DNA from: Thermothielavioides terrestris NRRL 8126
Taxonomy: Eukaryota > Ascomycota > Sordariomycetes > Sordariales > Chaetomiaceae
Reading direction: 5' to 3'
Assembly: GCF_000226115.1 (NCBI RefSeq)
Contig: NC_016462.1
Coordinates: 992,001-1,056,000 of the forward strand
Length of the DNA: 64,000 nt
The translations under genes were made by a program, and so were the position numbers. The first letter of the stretch is position 1, and the number at the start of each line of letters is the position of its first letter. A model generated the notes under the pieces. That model made no database searches. It was not told the origin of the DNA and was given only the letters and a program-made list of their open reading frames with translations. Shown here one piece after another: positions 1 to 12,377 of the stretch.

Positions 1-1563
1 AAGGCTTTGCTTCTTGTAGGCAAGGCAACGATGCAATCATGCTAGTGCCATCTGAAGGGTACTGAGATTCCGAGGTTCTGGAGCACCTGTGAAAGGCGCC
101 TCAGTAGCAGGAACATGCAGCAGAGCACCCATCGAGTGCGTAAACATCCCACAGGCTCAAACAGAACATGAACATTCGAGTCGCTGGAACAAAAACTGGA
201 GCTGGCGACATGGCCCCGCAACAGCAGAAGTGACAGAGGGGTATTTGTATTTGCAGTCGAACCCAGTCTTGTGACTGGATGCCTCAGCTTATTTTATCCC
301 TTTCAGCACCAAAAATGAGCGAAAGCAGGAATGCAAATGGCTTGACTGCTAGGTGCTTGTCAAGGATGGGTGCAGGGGCCATCTAGTGGTGTACCACAGT
401 AATCCGTATAAGTGATCGGAATCCCATTCCGCAAGTGTATACGAGGAAAAAACAATGACCAATTCATTGATACCGCCACGGGCAGCTTTTCAGATACCGG
501 CAACCATATTTTTCCACCACCGAATGACTGGGGCCGCTGCGTAGCTCCCTCGTCCCGAATAAACGAGCCAGAAAAGCGCAATTCGGCTAGCTGGGCCACC
601 TAGTAGTGAGCTAGCAGGCGAAGGTCCGAACACGCTGACAAGCACCTGGCAACCGCAAACGGAAGGAACTCGCATGATGAGGACCTGACAGCTTTTCGGA
701 GTGATGAAGGAGACCCGAAGGAGAACCATGAAAAGGAGAGACAAAATCTCTAAACCATATCGCAACAGCGTTGGGTTAGGTGTTGTTGGACTGATGCTCA
801 GACAGAAGAGGCCGCAATGAGGCGTGCCAGAATATAGCCCTTGACTTCGAGGTGTGGTGCTTGCCAAGGACGCGGGAGAGAGCAATTGAGACTGCCCCCG
901 GGCCTGCAGTGGGGCGACTCAGCCCAGTCAGCCGTGGATGGCCCGCGCTGCTTGGCGCCCCACCCAAACCCCTCGGTTGAACTGAATCCACCCCGCTTCC
1001 CATGCCAACTCGGGCTCCACCCTTGGTCGCCCGGACCCGCTGCGCCCCAAGGTCCCGCCCACTGTGCGCAAGATTGGCTTGGAGACGCTGTGACGGTGGA
1101 GAGCGATTTCTTCAACTCAAGTCGAGGCGGCCATACCATTCTGAGTGCGCACTTGGCCCGGACCGCGCACGGAATGCGGTCAATTGCACGCGGCAGTGCT
1201 CTGTACACGGCCTCAGTAGCCTTTCCACCCGAGCGCAACCGACATCGCGGCCTCGCAAGCCGATTACAGCCGTCCACACCCGTCGCCCCCGTTACGAACG
1301 TCGCCTGCGTCACCACCAGCCGAGACGCCAAGGACGCCAGACGAAGAACGGACGAGCACCACAGGATCGTTGCTTTGCAGAAAGCGCGGCGGAGGCACCG
1401 CCAGCAGCACCAGCAGCAGACCAGAGCAGTGGGCGCTGCGTCGGAAGGGCCATCGAATCGTCGCCAATTTCTGCGGGGACCCGTCTGCCCTGCTCAAATG
1501 AGCTGCGAACTCGACCCCCATTGCGTAACCACGAGACCCAATGGGAGACGCGTCCACTAGACA
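1..1563. other. Upstream region without recognisable gene
   Basis: Open frames on both strands here overlap one another, show no family motif and look like chance frames. The stretch probably holds the promoter and 5' leader of the activator gene starting at 1564. The gene to the left is not in the window. Confidence 0.5.
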
Positions 1564-3661
1564 ATGACGGCAACGAAAGCCATGGAGAGCGCAGCCGGGA
1601 GCGAGGGCAATGCCACCAAGTCCGAGGGCGAGGCCAAGGCCCAAGATCAGCGTGCGGCAGCTGCCGATGAGGTCCACAGGACCCCGAAGAAGCGGCGCAA
1701 GGTGAACCATGGTGAGTTGGGTGGCCGGCAGATTGCTCGCACGGATGTGTTTGTGTTCAGCCCGCTGACTCCGCCTTTGCCTGTTCCTCGCAGCCTGTCT
1801 CTACTGCCGTCGATCTGTAAGTCACCGATCCCAATGCGTGCGGCTTGCGCTCGCGCCCTGTCCAGCAATTGGCCTTCTCCCTTCGCTGGTCGCGCGCTCT
1901 GGACTGCCCACCGGCGCGGAAACCCGCCTGCAGCGGTACACAGACTCCCAAGCAGGCGGATGCGGCAACAAGACGCACAACGCAGGTCGTTTCAGTGGCT
2001 AACCGTGTCCCGCTACTTAGCACATGACGTGCGATCTCGTATGTGCCCCTCGGCCCTTTACTTCCGCTCTAAAGATCTTGGATCATTGGTTCGGTAGCGA
2101 ACAGATATTGACTTGGGGTGATGCCGTGGCAAGGCGAGGCCGTGTACCAGATGCATTAAACGCAACATTGGGCACTTGTGCCATGACGAGCCTCGTGAAA
2201 ACGAAACGAGGAAATCCAAGAGCGGTCCATCGAATGCGCAGGAGACCCAATCGCAGCCGGACGTGGGACCCAGCTCCGCCAGACAAGATGCCGGTGCCAT
2301 GAGACCTCCATCGTTCGTCACGGCCATGGGCAAAGGCCCGGCACAGGCGGAGAAGGCTGCACTCGATACCGCCCCGCTAGCGGGCCGGAGTAGTAACTCT
2401 CTCCCGCTCGTGCAACCCACGCCGGTGTCCGGCATAGCGGCCAACAGCCTGGAGGCCGCTATGAGCGAATGTAGGTGGCTGGAAATGCCTCAGAGCCCCT
2501 CCCCCCTCCCCCGGTGGTCATCTGGGGCGGGACAGGAGCTGAAGCTTGCTCTCCGCAGTTACCGGTTTCTCCGACGCTTGGCTGGCTTCCCGGAACCACT
2601 ACCACGACATGCATCACTTGCATAACTTCAACCCCAGCTATGGCATCGCGCCCGAGGTGACGAATGAGTTTACTCTCCTAAACGACTTTTTGCAGACAAG
2701 CCTGCTCGATGACAGCGCGCTTCTGGCCGATGACTCGAAGCAGGCCGAGCCTGCCTCGGGGTTCCCCCCCAACAACGCCATGCTTCCTCCAAGTGCCACG
2801 CCGGGGGGCTCCATGCCCGTCGCAAACGCCGAGCAAGGAAAGTCCATTTCAAGGCCCGCGAGTACTCTGCCTGCCGACAAGACGCGCGCATACTACCTCC
2901 AAGCAGCAGACCCGACCGGGAATGCCACGCCGGAGGAGCGCATGCGCCAGGTCCTCCAAGCTAAATACGAGGCCGGGCTGCTGAAGCCCTTCAACTACGT
3001 CAAGGGATACACCCGTCTCCAGAGCTACCTCGACACTCACGTCGCCCCGTCATCGAAGCAGAAGATCCTAAGACAGCTCGACCGCTTCAGACCCAAGTTT
3101 CGCGAGAAGATGAAGGACCTAACCGACGTGGACCTGGTTTTGGTCGAGATGTGGTTCGAGCGGACGCTGATGGACTACGACCGTGTCTTTGCGAGTATGG
3201 CGGTCCCGGCGTGCTGTTGGCGGCGGACGGGAGAGATCTTTAGAGGAAATAAGGAAATGGCCGAGCTCATAAAGGTGCCGGTCGAGGACTTGCGAGGGGT
3301 GAGTTGGCGACACCTATGCGGGTTGCATGCCCCCCCTCCCTGCTGACGCATGCACCAGGGCAAGATTGCATTACACCAGATTCTCACCGAGGAGTCGAAC
3401 GTGCGGTACTGGGAAGAGTTCGGGACCATCGCCTTTGACCCCGCGCACGACACGCTCCTTACCGCGTGCTCGCTCAAGAGTCCGATTGACGGGGTAAACC
3501 ACGTCGTCAACTGTTGTTTCTCCTTCAGGATCCGCAGAGACGACCACAAAATGTATGCCGTCCTCCCTTGCTCGGCTTCGCGGTTGCCCCTCGCTGACCC
3601 TTGCAGTCCGAGTCTGATCATCGGGAATTTCCTTCCCCATGACCCCGAACCTGAGCAATAA
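1564..3661 (+). CDS. acuK: Transcription activator of gluconeogenesis (AcuK/ERT1 family)
   Basis: Zn2Cys6 transcription factor of the AcuK/ERT1 family, which activates gluconeogenic genes such as PEP carboxykinase and fructose-1,6-bisphosphatase on non-sugar carbon. I read seven exons: 1564-1711, 1794-1816, 2021-2038, 2134-2470, 2559-3298, 3359-3552 and 3607-3661, giving 504 aa. A basic stretch KKRRKVNH precedes a zinc cluster split over four exons (CLYCRRS, HMTCDL, then RPCTRCIKRNIGHLCHDEPRE). The exon 3/4 join uses an AAG acceptor and replaces the family's usual Glu by Ala before RPC, so that boundary is the least certain. The C-terminal half carries the family's PAS-like region (YVKGYTRLQSYLDTH, later IPSLIIGNFLPHD). 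The first ATG in frame with the basic stretch was taken as start. Family assignment is firm; the regulated genes are known only from homologues. Confidence 0.9.
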
Positions 3662-4287
3662 TAGCCCCGCCTTTGTGGATATACGCTTTTGACGTCGCAT
3701 CGCGCGGCGCTTATTGGGACCCGACACACTTGCGATGGTTCCAGGACTTCGCGTTTGAAAGACAAGCAGCAGGTTGGTCTGTGTTTTATCATGGGGTATC
3801 ATGGGGTGAATTGATGCGGATGTGCAGCACAATGTACGCGGGTTCGGTTTGACTGGGGTTACCAAAGATACCACTTCTCATATTTGAGATACCCAGGCAA
3901 AGGAGAAAAAAAGAAATAAGGAATATGCATCGAAGAAGAGTTTTCTCTTCCAACACAAGTGGCTGTGAAGACAATGGCTGGATGCCTACCGACCTACCTT
4001 AGCTGCCTGCTACCATCGCGCCTTCCCCAAGATCAAGCTGGCTGTCGTTCGGGTACCTGAGCAAGGCAACACTTACCTTCCTTCCTGTACGATCTACGAG
4101 TTCCCAAAACCTCGATCCTGTCTTTCTCATCAAGTCGCCTTTTGATCCAGCCATCGTGCAAGCGTTGCCTCCGCCACTTTACTGATCCCAGATAACTTCG
4201 ACAGTTTGGTGAAAACCAGTTCACTCCCTAGACGGAAGCCACAACCTGAGTTTCTACGCGACACCGCGACACCGCGCTCCCCCCGCG
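3662..4287. other. Intergenic region, acuK to SPO22/ZIP4
   Basis: Tandem region between two + strand genes. It holds a short direct duplication (TATCATGGGGT-like, 3788-3808) and the presumed promoter of the meiotic gene. No coding potential seen. Confidence 0.5.
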
Positions 4288-7200
4288 ATGCCTCCCAACC
4301 GAACACCGAGACCTGGCTCTCAGGCAACCAGCAAGTCAGCTAAGCATATCGAAGCAGCCGTCGGTGCGTTCCATGCCCATCATCACCCACCCTTCCTTCT
4401 TCCCCCTTTCCAGTGCTCATCCCGTTCGGAAGATATCCCCGATGAACCTTGTGCTTTCCCCTTTCCCCCTTTTAGCCATGACCACCACCAGCTCCGCAAC
4501 CCCGACACCATGGCAGAATGCCACAACAACATCATCCACAATAACAACTGACAAACTCCCCACACAAGAATTCGCCACAAACCTCAAAACCCTCCTCTCG
4601 GCCCCGGACCCCTCCGACACGCCCCTCACCGACGACCTGGTCGCCGACATCGCCCGCCACGTCGCCCGCCTGCACGCCTGCCAGCAGACGTACGTGCCGG
4701 GCCTGAGCGGCGACCCGGAGATCGACGAGCTCGCGACGGCGCTGTGGAACGTGTGCACGCGCCTGGGGCGGGCTCACAAAGAAAAAGCAGAGAGGGAGCG
4801 AGAAAAAACAGAAGCGGGCGGCGGCCAGGCCGGGCGGGAAGGGGAGGAGGAGAAAGCCGGCGGAAAGAGTAAGAGCCGGATTGGCAGGGTCGGGAGGCTG
4901 TACCTCCATGGGAGGGTGCTCGCGTTTCATTTGTTGGGGGTGGCGAGGCCGAGGGAGAATGGGAGGGTTGGGGTCGTGGTGAGGTTGATGAGGTTGGGGT
5001 TGAAGGTGGTGAGGGATTGTATTGGTAAGTCTCCATTTTCCATGCGGGGACTGTTGTCTGTTGACACTGGACACTGACTGGCAATCTCGGATTTGGCAAG
5101 ACGCGGGTGAAGCGGCGTTGGCGAGTCCGGTGCTGCAAGTGGTTGCTGATTACAAGGGGTGGTTGCAGGATGTGGTGGAGAGGATACCGGAGGAGGAGGT
5201 CAAGGAGTGTCGTTGCTTGGAGGTGGAATACTTTATTATGCGGACCGCTCTGGTATGTCTTTTGTAACAGGAAAAACTTGAAGAGTGCTGACAATAACAG
5301 TCCTGGGTGGAAGACAGGCTCGATGTGGCGGAGCATATGTACACCAAAGCGGACCGTCTCCGACAGTTCCTTACCCCTGAATACGCGGAGAGGCTGGCGG
5401 ATGTGCTTTACGAAATCGGCAAATCGCTGTCCGCTCGGAATGACTTCGCCATTGCCATAAAGTGGTTTGAGCGGGCGAATCAAGTCGTCAACGACCAGGA
5501 GCTCGAGCAGCTATCCCGGGAAGGACTCGAGTTGCGTCTGGCGATTCAGCAAGCCCTTGTTACAGCTCTTCTAGGGACCGGAACTCCCGAGGACCATGAG
5601 AAGGCGAAGAACATGGTGGATTATATCGAGTCGGAAGCCGGCAACAAGTTCGTAGTGTCCTTGCTGAAGCTCGAACTGCTCCAGAAGACGCCCGCTGAGG
5701 TGTTTGACGGCGAAGCATATGCGGACATCCTTCGACGCCTCATCAGGGATTTTTCCTTTTCCGACTCTGGGTTCAAACTCATCATGCACCACATCCGCAA
5801 GCTGCACGACAAGAGCCCGGGCGCCGGGTGCGCGGTGCTGGACGACTTCATCTCGGCGATAGGCGGCGCGGAGCAAGACGGGTGGATGGAGAAAGCGGTC
5901 ATTACGCGCATGTGGATGATCACCAATCAGCGGGATTCTGTCGAGACGATAAACGCCGTACAGGGGGTCCTTGGGCATCTCGCAAGGCCATTAAGCGCAG
6001 AAGCTGCCGTCGCGGCCCAGGCGGTAGGTAGACATACCGCCCTCATGACTCCTTGGCTGACGATTCTGTAGTTGCTGTGGAAGAAGCTGGAATCAAACTA
6101 CAGCCAGGGCCAGTATGCCCTGGCGGAAAGCTGGTGTCAGCTTTCGATGCACAGCGTCTTCCAAAACTGTGGCCCTCGCAACACGTCCAAACTTGAAAGG
6201 TAGATTTGCTTTCCTCGAGTGTCTTCTCGGGACCGGACTGACAATGGAAAGGAAGCTCCTCCTGTGCGCGCTGGCAAGGAATAGCCTGGATGCCGCGGCA
6301 TCCATCATCCACAAGATGTCTCCTCAGAGCTGGCAAGAGCCTATGACGGCCTATCTAGCGTTCAAGGTTGCCATCCGTCTCGAGGACCGCGCCATGGCTG
6401 AGAAATGCCTCGACACTGTGGCTCAAGCTTCGGACCACATCGATTACCTCGGCGCTTGCATCGCAGAGTCTCAAAAGACTGGCGACGTCGCCTGTGCCAT
6501 TGCGGCTCTGCGGAAGCTTCACCAGAAATACGAGTATAGGGAGCCGAATCCGATCCATCTCCCTGCTTTGTTTCGGTGTACGATCCGCTTGTTGAACTTG
6601 CTGGCAGACAGGCCAGGGGTGGACACAAACGGTATCGTAGGTGACCTCTGTGAGGAGTTCGATGCTGGTATGTCCCCCTCACGTTCTTGCGACTCTTGGA
6701 AGTGCACCAACAGCGTCAGTTGTCCTCGCTCTCGACCGCCAGAAAGAAGAACCGACGTCAGGGCGCAAGCTGTTTACGGTCGACGAGCTTGAATGGTTCA
6801 GCAGAAACGCCTACAACCTAGCCCTCAAGAACAGCGCAACATGGGACCTCCGCTGCGTGGTGAGGATGCTCACGGCATGTGTCCGCATCATCGGTCACTT
6901 TCCGTCGGATCTCGGGTCCAAGGTGGACCTGTCTCTGAAAACGCTGTTCTCCAATTTCGTGATCTCATCGGCATTGGTCGCGCTGGCACGGACCCAGGAT
7001 AATGTTGAGAAGCAGCTGCAGGACTATGGCACCATGCGGAAGCACATCAGCGATTTCGACAACCAACTGCCAGAGTATCTCCCGCATCTGGATGAGCAAT
7101 CAAAGGAGGATATGTTCCGCAAGCACGCCACTCTGCTCGCGTTTGACTTTGAGGCTGCCATCGCGCTGAAGCAGTGGGAAGACCTGGGCAGTATCGTGCA

Positions 7201-7834
7201 ACGAGCGGTGCCGTGCAAGAACATCACAGCGTTTCAGGCCATGGCGGACAGCCTCCTCAGAGCCCAGGCTCCTGGACAAGGTACACCGTCATCCCCTACA
7301 TCCCAATGGCCGTGCTTGTTGTCTGACTATTCCAAGTCCTGTATTCGACCATGCGAAAGATCGTCAACGAGATCTGGGTTCTCGAGAGCTTCGACGCCGT
7401 CAAGCTGGCCAAGTATACACGCTGCCTGTTCCAGGCGACGCTGCCGCTGGACGACGGGTTGGCGATGAGATTGCTGGATGAGGCGTGCAGCAAGGCAAGG
7501 GAGCTGCGAGAGGTGAGCATTTTTATTTTCATTTTTATTTTTTCTTCCACTGCTGTACAGTACAGTTTCGTCATCCACGCTGTACCTTGAGAACCGGTTG
7601 CTGACTCCGCCCGCGAAGAGCGACGCAACTTGGCCGGAGGAAGAGCTGGAGTGGATGGCCACCACGGCGTTCAACCACGCCATTGACTGCTACGGCGCGC
7701 ACGAAGTTGAGCGCGCGAGGGACTGGGCGACGAAAGCCATCAACTTGGCCCACTATTGCAATGATGGGAGGTTGGAAGAGATCTTGCAGAGCAAGTACCT
7801 GCGGCTGAGCTTGGATGGAGGGCCTTCGGGGTAG
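4288..7834 (+). CDS. spo22: Meiosis protein SPO22/ZIP4 homologue (TPR family)
   Basis: Predicted TPR-type meiotic protein. In yeast and plants ZIP4/SPO22 (TEX11 in mammals) is the scaffold of the ZMM group that promotes crossovers and synapsis. I read nine exons: 4288-4363, 4476-5024, 5101-5252, 5301-6023, 6072-6199, 6252-6667, 6714-7280, 7337-7512 and about 7592-7834, near 1009 aa, in line with family length. Conserved stretches include AERLADVLYEIGKSL, the segment joining ESWCQLSMHSVFQN to KLLLCALARN, and the C-terminal ELEWMATTAFNHAIDCY. Helical repeats run through the whole protein. Three introns appear to end in AAG. The last intron is unresolved: its CAG acceptors give the wrong frame and only a GAG at 7591 keeps it open, so a rare acceptor or a base error is possible. 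An alternative start is the ATG at 4478. Confidence 0.85.
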
Positions 7835-8143
7835 GTCCTGGAGGTATTCTGCATCCGCGTAGGTGTACGTATGCAAGAGCGTTGTGGACAATGGACCGCA
7901 CGCACATGGATCTCTGGCAGGTAGCTCAGGAAAGTGGTGGTAGCTTTGAACAAGGCCGGTAGCTCCTGCGGGACATTAAACAGCCGAAGAAAACAACAGA
8001 CAAGGACATCACCCTGTAGGTACCATATTCTCGCAGAAAACGGGCTAGGATGCAAACCCAGCGATAGATGCAAAAAAAGTCAAGACCCCAAGTGTGTTGC
8101 TCCTGTGCATGCCACCACCCTCAACCATCCATTCCCCTACTGA
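7835..8143. other. Convergent intergenic region, SPO22/ZIP4 and xanthine dehydrogenase
   Basis: Shared 3' region of a + and a - gene, 309 bp. It presumably holds both polyadenylation regions. Nothing else seen. Confidence 0.5.
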
Positions 8144-11100
8144 TTAGATCGCAATGAAGAAACTCTCCTCCCCCTCTTTCGGCTTGACCCGAGCCCGCTC
8201 CATGATGGGATCGACACACGCCAGCCTGATCCTCTCCGGCGTCGCCGGGCTCTGCAACCTCAGCAACCCATCCGTCGGATCGTCGACCCCGATCGTCGCC
8301 TCGACGCCGTAGTCCTTCCTCGCCGCCTTGAGCGCGTCGCGGATGGCAAAGAACACGGCGCTGCCCATGAACAGCGGCGGCTCGCCAACGCCGCGGCTCC
8401 GCTGGATCGTCCTCAGATCCTTCCACTCGACGTCCTTGAGCAAACTGACGTTCCACACCTGCGGGATGTCGCGGAACGAGGGGATCTTGTAGGCGCCCGG
8501 CCCGCGCGTGAACAGGTTGCCCCGCATGGGCCCCGTGCGCAGCCACAGCGACTCCTCCATGGTGAACAGGCCCATGCCCTGGACGAAGGCGCCCTGGATC
8601 TGGCCGTAGTCGATGGCCGGGTTGATGGAGCGGCCGACGTCCATCTTGACGTCGGCGCGCGTGCAGGTCCACGAGCCCGTCAGCGTGTCGACCTCGACCT
8701 CGGCCGCCGTCACGCCCTGCGTGAAGTAGAAGTACATCTTGCCCGTGTTGGCGCCCCACGTGTAGCCGATCTCGGGCGTCTTGTAGAAGCCCTGGGCGGA
8801 GAGGTTGACGCGGTCGAGGTAGGCCGCGTGCGCGAGGTCCTTGAGCGTCGCGGACGGCCCGAGCTTGGCGCGGTAGGGCGCCAGGCGCTCGTTGAGCTGC
8901 GCGCAGGCGTTGTGGATGGCGTAGCCGTTCAGGTCGGACGAGGCGGACGCGGCGGTGGCGGACGCGTTGGCGACCGTGTTGGTGGCCGTTTCGGAGATGT
9001 AGACGTCCTCCATGGGGATGTTGAGCGCCTGCGCGGCGATCATGGTCATCTTGGTGTGCAGGCCCTGGCCCATTTCGGTGCCGCCGTGGGCGACGAGGAC
9101 GGAGCCGTCGTGGTAGATGTGCACGAGGGCGCCGGCCTGGTTGAGCCAGAGCGCGGTGAAGGAAATGCCGAATTTGGTGGGGATCAGGGCGAGGCCGCGC
9201 TTGCGCCACTTGTGCTCTGCGTTGAACTTGGTGATGGCCTCGCGGCGCTTGGCGTACTCGGCCTCGTCCTGGACCTGCTGGTACATGAGCGGCACGTGCC
9301 AGTCGGTCACGGGCTGGTTGAAGTGGGTGAGCTCGTTCGGCTTGTAGAAGTTGATCTCGCGGAGTCGCTCGACAGGCATGCCCAAGCGGTCCGCGACCTC
9401 TGACATGTACGACTCGGCAATGAACATGCCCTGCGGCCCGCCGAAGCCGCGGAAGGCCGTGTTGGACATAGTGTTCGTCTTGCAGATGCGACCGCGCACG
9501 TGAACGTTGGGGATCATATAGCAGCCATCCGAATGGGTCATGGAGCGCTCGCACACGGCGGCGCTGAGGTCCCAGCTCCAGCCGCCGTTGTTGAAGATGT
9601 CCAGGTCCAGCGCCTGGATTTTGCCGTCCTTGTTGACGCCCACCTTCCACCGCCCCAGAAACGGGTGCCGCTGGCCGGAGGTGACCATGTCTTCCTCGCG
9701 TGTAAGCATGCAGCGCACTGGCCGGCGCGTCTTCTTCGCTGCTAAAGCTAGGATAGTGCTGAGTTGAATGGATCGTGTCTCCTTCCCGCCGAAGCCTCCG
9801 CCCATGCGCTTGACTTTGACGACGATCTTGTTGGACTGGACGTTGCAGACCTGAGCAGCATATGCCTGGCTAAAAGGGGGTCAGTAGGTGGTCCAAGGGG
9901 TCAGGAAAAGGGATACGCACGCTTCGTTCGGATTCTGCGTGCTCGACCAAATCTCCATCTCGCCATCCTCGGGCTTTGGGATGACAAGTGATGCATGCGT
10001 CTCCAAGTAAAAATGCTCCTGCCCGCCCATCCTTGCAGTTCCCGTGAACACATAATCAGAGTTCTTGAAAGCCTCTTCCGGGTTGCCCTTTTTGATCTCT
10101 CGGAAGAAATCAAAGAAGCTTTCCTTCTCAATGGCTTCTTCGATGGTGAAGATGGCAGGCAACTCCTCGTATTCGATCTTCACCGCACGAGCGCCCTCGG
10201 CGGCGCGGGCCGCCGACGTGGCAAGGATAAGACCGATCGGCTGGCCGGCGGTATGCACCTCGTCCTCGGCAAAGAAGGTCTCCTCGAAGTGCGGCGCGCC
10301 CCAGCGGTTGGCGCGCGCGCTGGGCATGTCGTTCTTGTCGACGTAGTCGACCACGCCCGGGATGTCAAGGGCCGGGGCGAAATCGACAGACTTGATCTTG
10401 GCATGGGCTTTCGTCGAGAGCACGAGACAGCCGTAGAGCTCGTTCTTGAGGGGCGGGATGTCGTCCGTGTACTGCGCCTCGCCCGTCACTTGCTTCAGGG
10501 CGGCCACGTGAGGGTTGGATTTCCCAAGCGTCTCCTGCATGTATGCTGCAGCCGCTTCCTTGTCTTCCTTGCCGGTAGAGATTTCTCGCTCGAGTTCTGC
10601 GACGGCTTCCTCATCTGACTTCTCGCCGAGCGTCTGCATCACCTCGTGGTAAAAGCGGTAGAAGAAACCCAGCGCCAACGACTTTCTGTACGAGGCCATG
10701 CCACCTGGCACGCTGAAATTCAAATCGAAATCCTGCCCAAGGGCGTTCATGCTGCCTTCAAGGGTCTCCAGCTCTGCGAACTTGCGCCCGACGAGGTACG
10801 CATTCGTTTGCTTCGCAGCGACCGTTGTGGGCGCCATACCGCCGTACACGAGGTTGGCCGCCTCGACAACCCCGTCGTCACTCAAGCGCAGCTTCAGGGC
10901 CGCGGTAACAATGGCGATGTCGTCATCTTTCCGTTTTGCTTGTTTGTAGGCTCGGAAGAACTCGTTTTTCTCTTGGGTGACTGGTATGCGGATCGACGCG
11001 AGAACCGCCTCCGCAGGTAGCGCCGTCCGGCGGTAGCCCCTGAAGAAATCTGCCATGGGAATCTCGAGGTCCTTTCCCAGCGTCTTCGCAACCAGAACGG

Positions 11101-12377
11101 CGTCTGCAGCCATGAAGACGGGGTTCAGATCCGAGATGGGCGACGCCGTAACCAGATTACCAGCTGGCGTGCCAACGTTTCGAATCTGCCTGCCAGCGAA
11201 GTACTTCAGTTGCTTGTAGATGGCACTGAATATTTGTCCACGTGCTTCCCCGTAGTGTTTCAGAGCCTCCTGACAGACACCCTCAAGGTCGGTAAGGGTA
11301 ATATTGCCGCCAATCTCCAGGTGGTCCTCGTTCAAGGAGAACTGCCTCAACTCCGGGATATCGCCAACGTACACCGAGACCGGGTACTGCTGGGCCTTGA
11401 ACTTGATCTCGATCTGCGTCTCGGTGCTGCCGCCTATTATCTTGGCGGTCGGGTACTCGCTTTTGATTTCGAGCAACTGGTCCAGGGTCACGGGGCGGAA
11501 CCACTTCTTGCGCTTGTTGCCGAAAGCCAGCGGCCTAAACTCGTGCTTCTTCAGCGCAGGCGGGAAAATCAACTCCGTGTCCGGCTTGTACTCGATGAAG
11601 CCCGGCGGGGTGAACCTCTTGATCGGCTGATCGTCAACGCCGTCCACCTTCCCGTCCTTGCAACACCCACCCCCGCCACCATTCTCCATGCAACACCCGC
11701 TGCCCCCATTCGCCTTGGCATTCCCACAACCACTGATCGGTCCCCTGGCGTCCTTCCGCACACTAAATGTCTGGGCAGCATCCAAGATGGGTCGATAACC
11801 TGTGCAGCGACACAGATTCCCGTCGAAGGCCTCCTCGATGTCGTGCTCGGTGGGCGCATCGTTGTTCCGTAGCAGGGCGTATAGGCTCATGACAATGCCG
11901 GGGGTGCAGAAGCCACACTGGGAGCCGTTGCTCTTCGCGACGCGCTCCTGAGCCGGGTGGGGCCGCTTGACGTTGCCGATACCCTCGACGGTGATGACGT
12001 GCTTCCCATCGACGGAGACGAGTGGGGCGAGGCAGGCGTTGACGCTGGCGTGGTAGATGCGCTTCGTGGTCGGGTTGTATTGCGAGACGACAACGGTGCA
12101 GGCGCCGCAGCCGCCTTCGCCGCACCCTCTGACGGAGAGGTTAGCTGTGTTCGGCGACTCAGATGAGGAGGTGCGGAGCGGAACAAGGCTAGACGTACAA
12201 CTTGGTGCCAGTCAGGCCGATGCCCCGGAGATATTCGAGCAGGGTCACCTCGGGGTCGATCTCGTCCAGCACGACGCGGGTGCCATTGAGGTAGAAGCGA
12301 AGTGTGTCGTCGAAGGCGGTGGTCAGCGTCCCGGCCGGCGCCTTGGGTGGTGCTGTTGGAACTATAGAGGGCGTCAT
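8144..12377 (-). CDS. hxA: Xanthine dehydrogenase (purine hydroxylase I)
   Basis: Molybdo-flavoenzyme oxidising hypoxanthine to xanthine and then urate with NAD+, the entry to purine use as nitrogen source. Three exons on the minus strand (12377-12199, 12128-9921, 9869-8144) give 1370 aa, the usual fungal length. Domains in order are a plant-type 2Fe-2S domain (GCGEGGCGACTVV), a second 2Fe-2S domain (GSQCGFCTPG and NLCRCTGYRPI), the FAD domain (KIIGGSTETQIE, GTPAGNLVTASPISDLNP, FFRGYRRT) and the molybdopterin domain (MGGGFGGKE, TAFRGFGGPQG, GGTEMGQGLHTK, GVGEPP). The active-site Arg of AFRGFGGPQ and Glu of GVGEPP are present, which favours purine over aldehyde substrates. A Cys/Gly-rich linker with two CC pairs lies between the Fe-S and FAD parts. 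A CGG-N6-CCG site lies just upstream of the start. Confidence 0.96.

Noticed and set aside
841..1560. 239-codon frame upstream of acuK
   Set aside because: Basic, Pro/Arg-rich shadow-like composition with equal frames on both strands. More likely the acuK leader.
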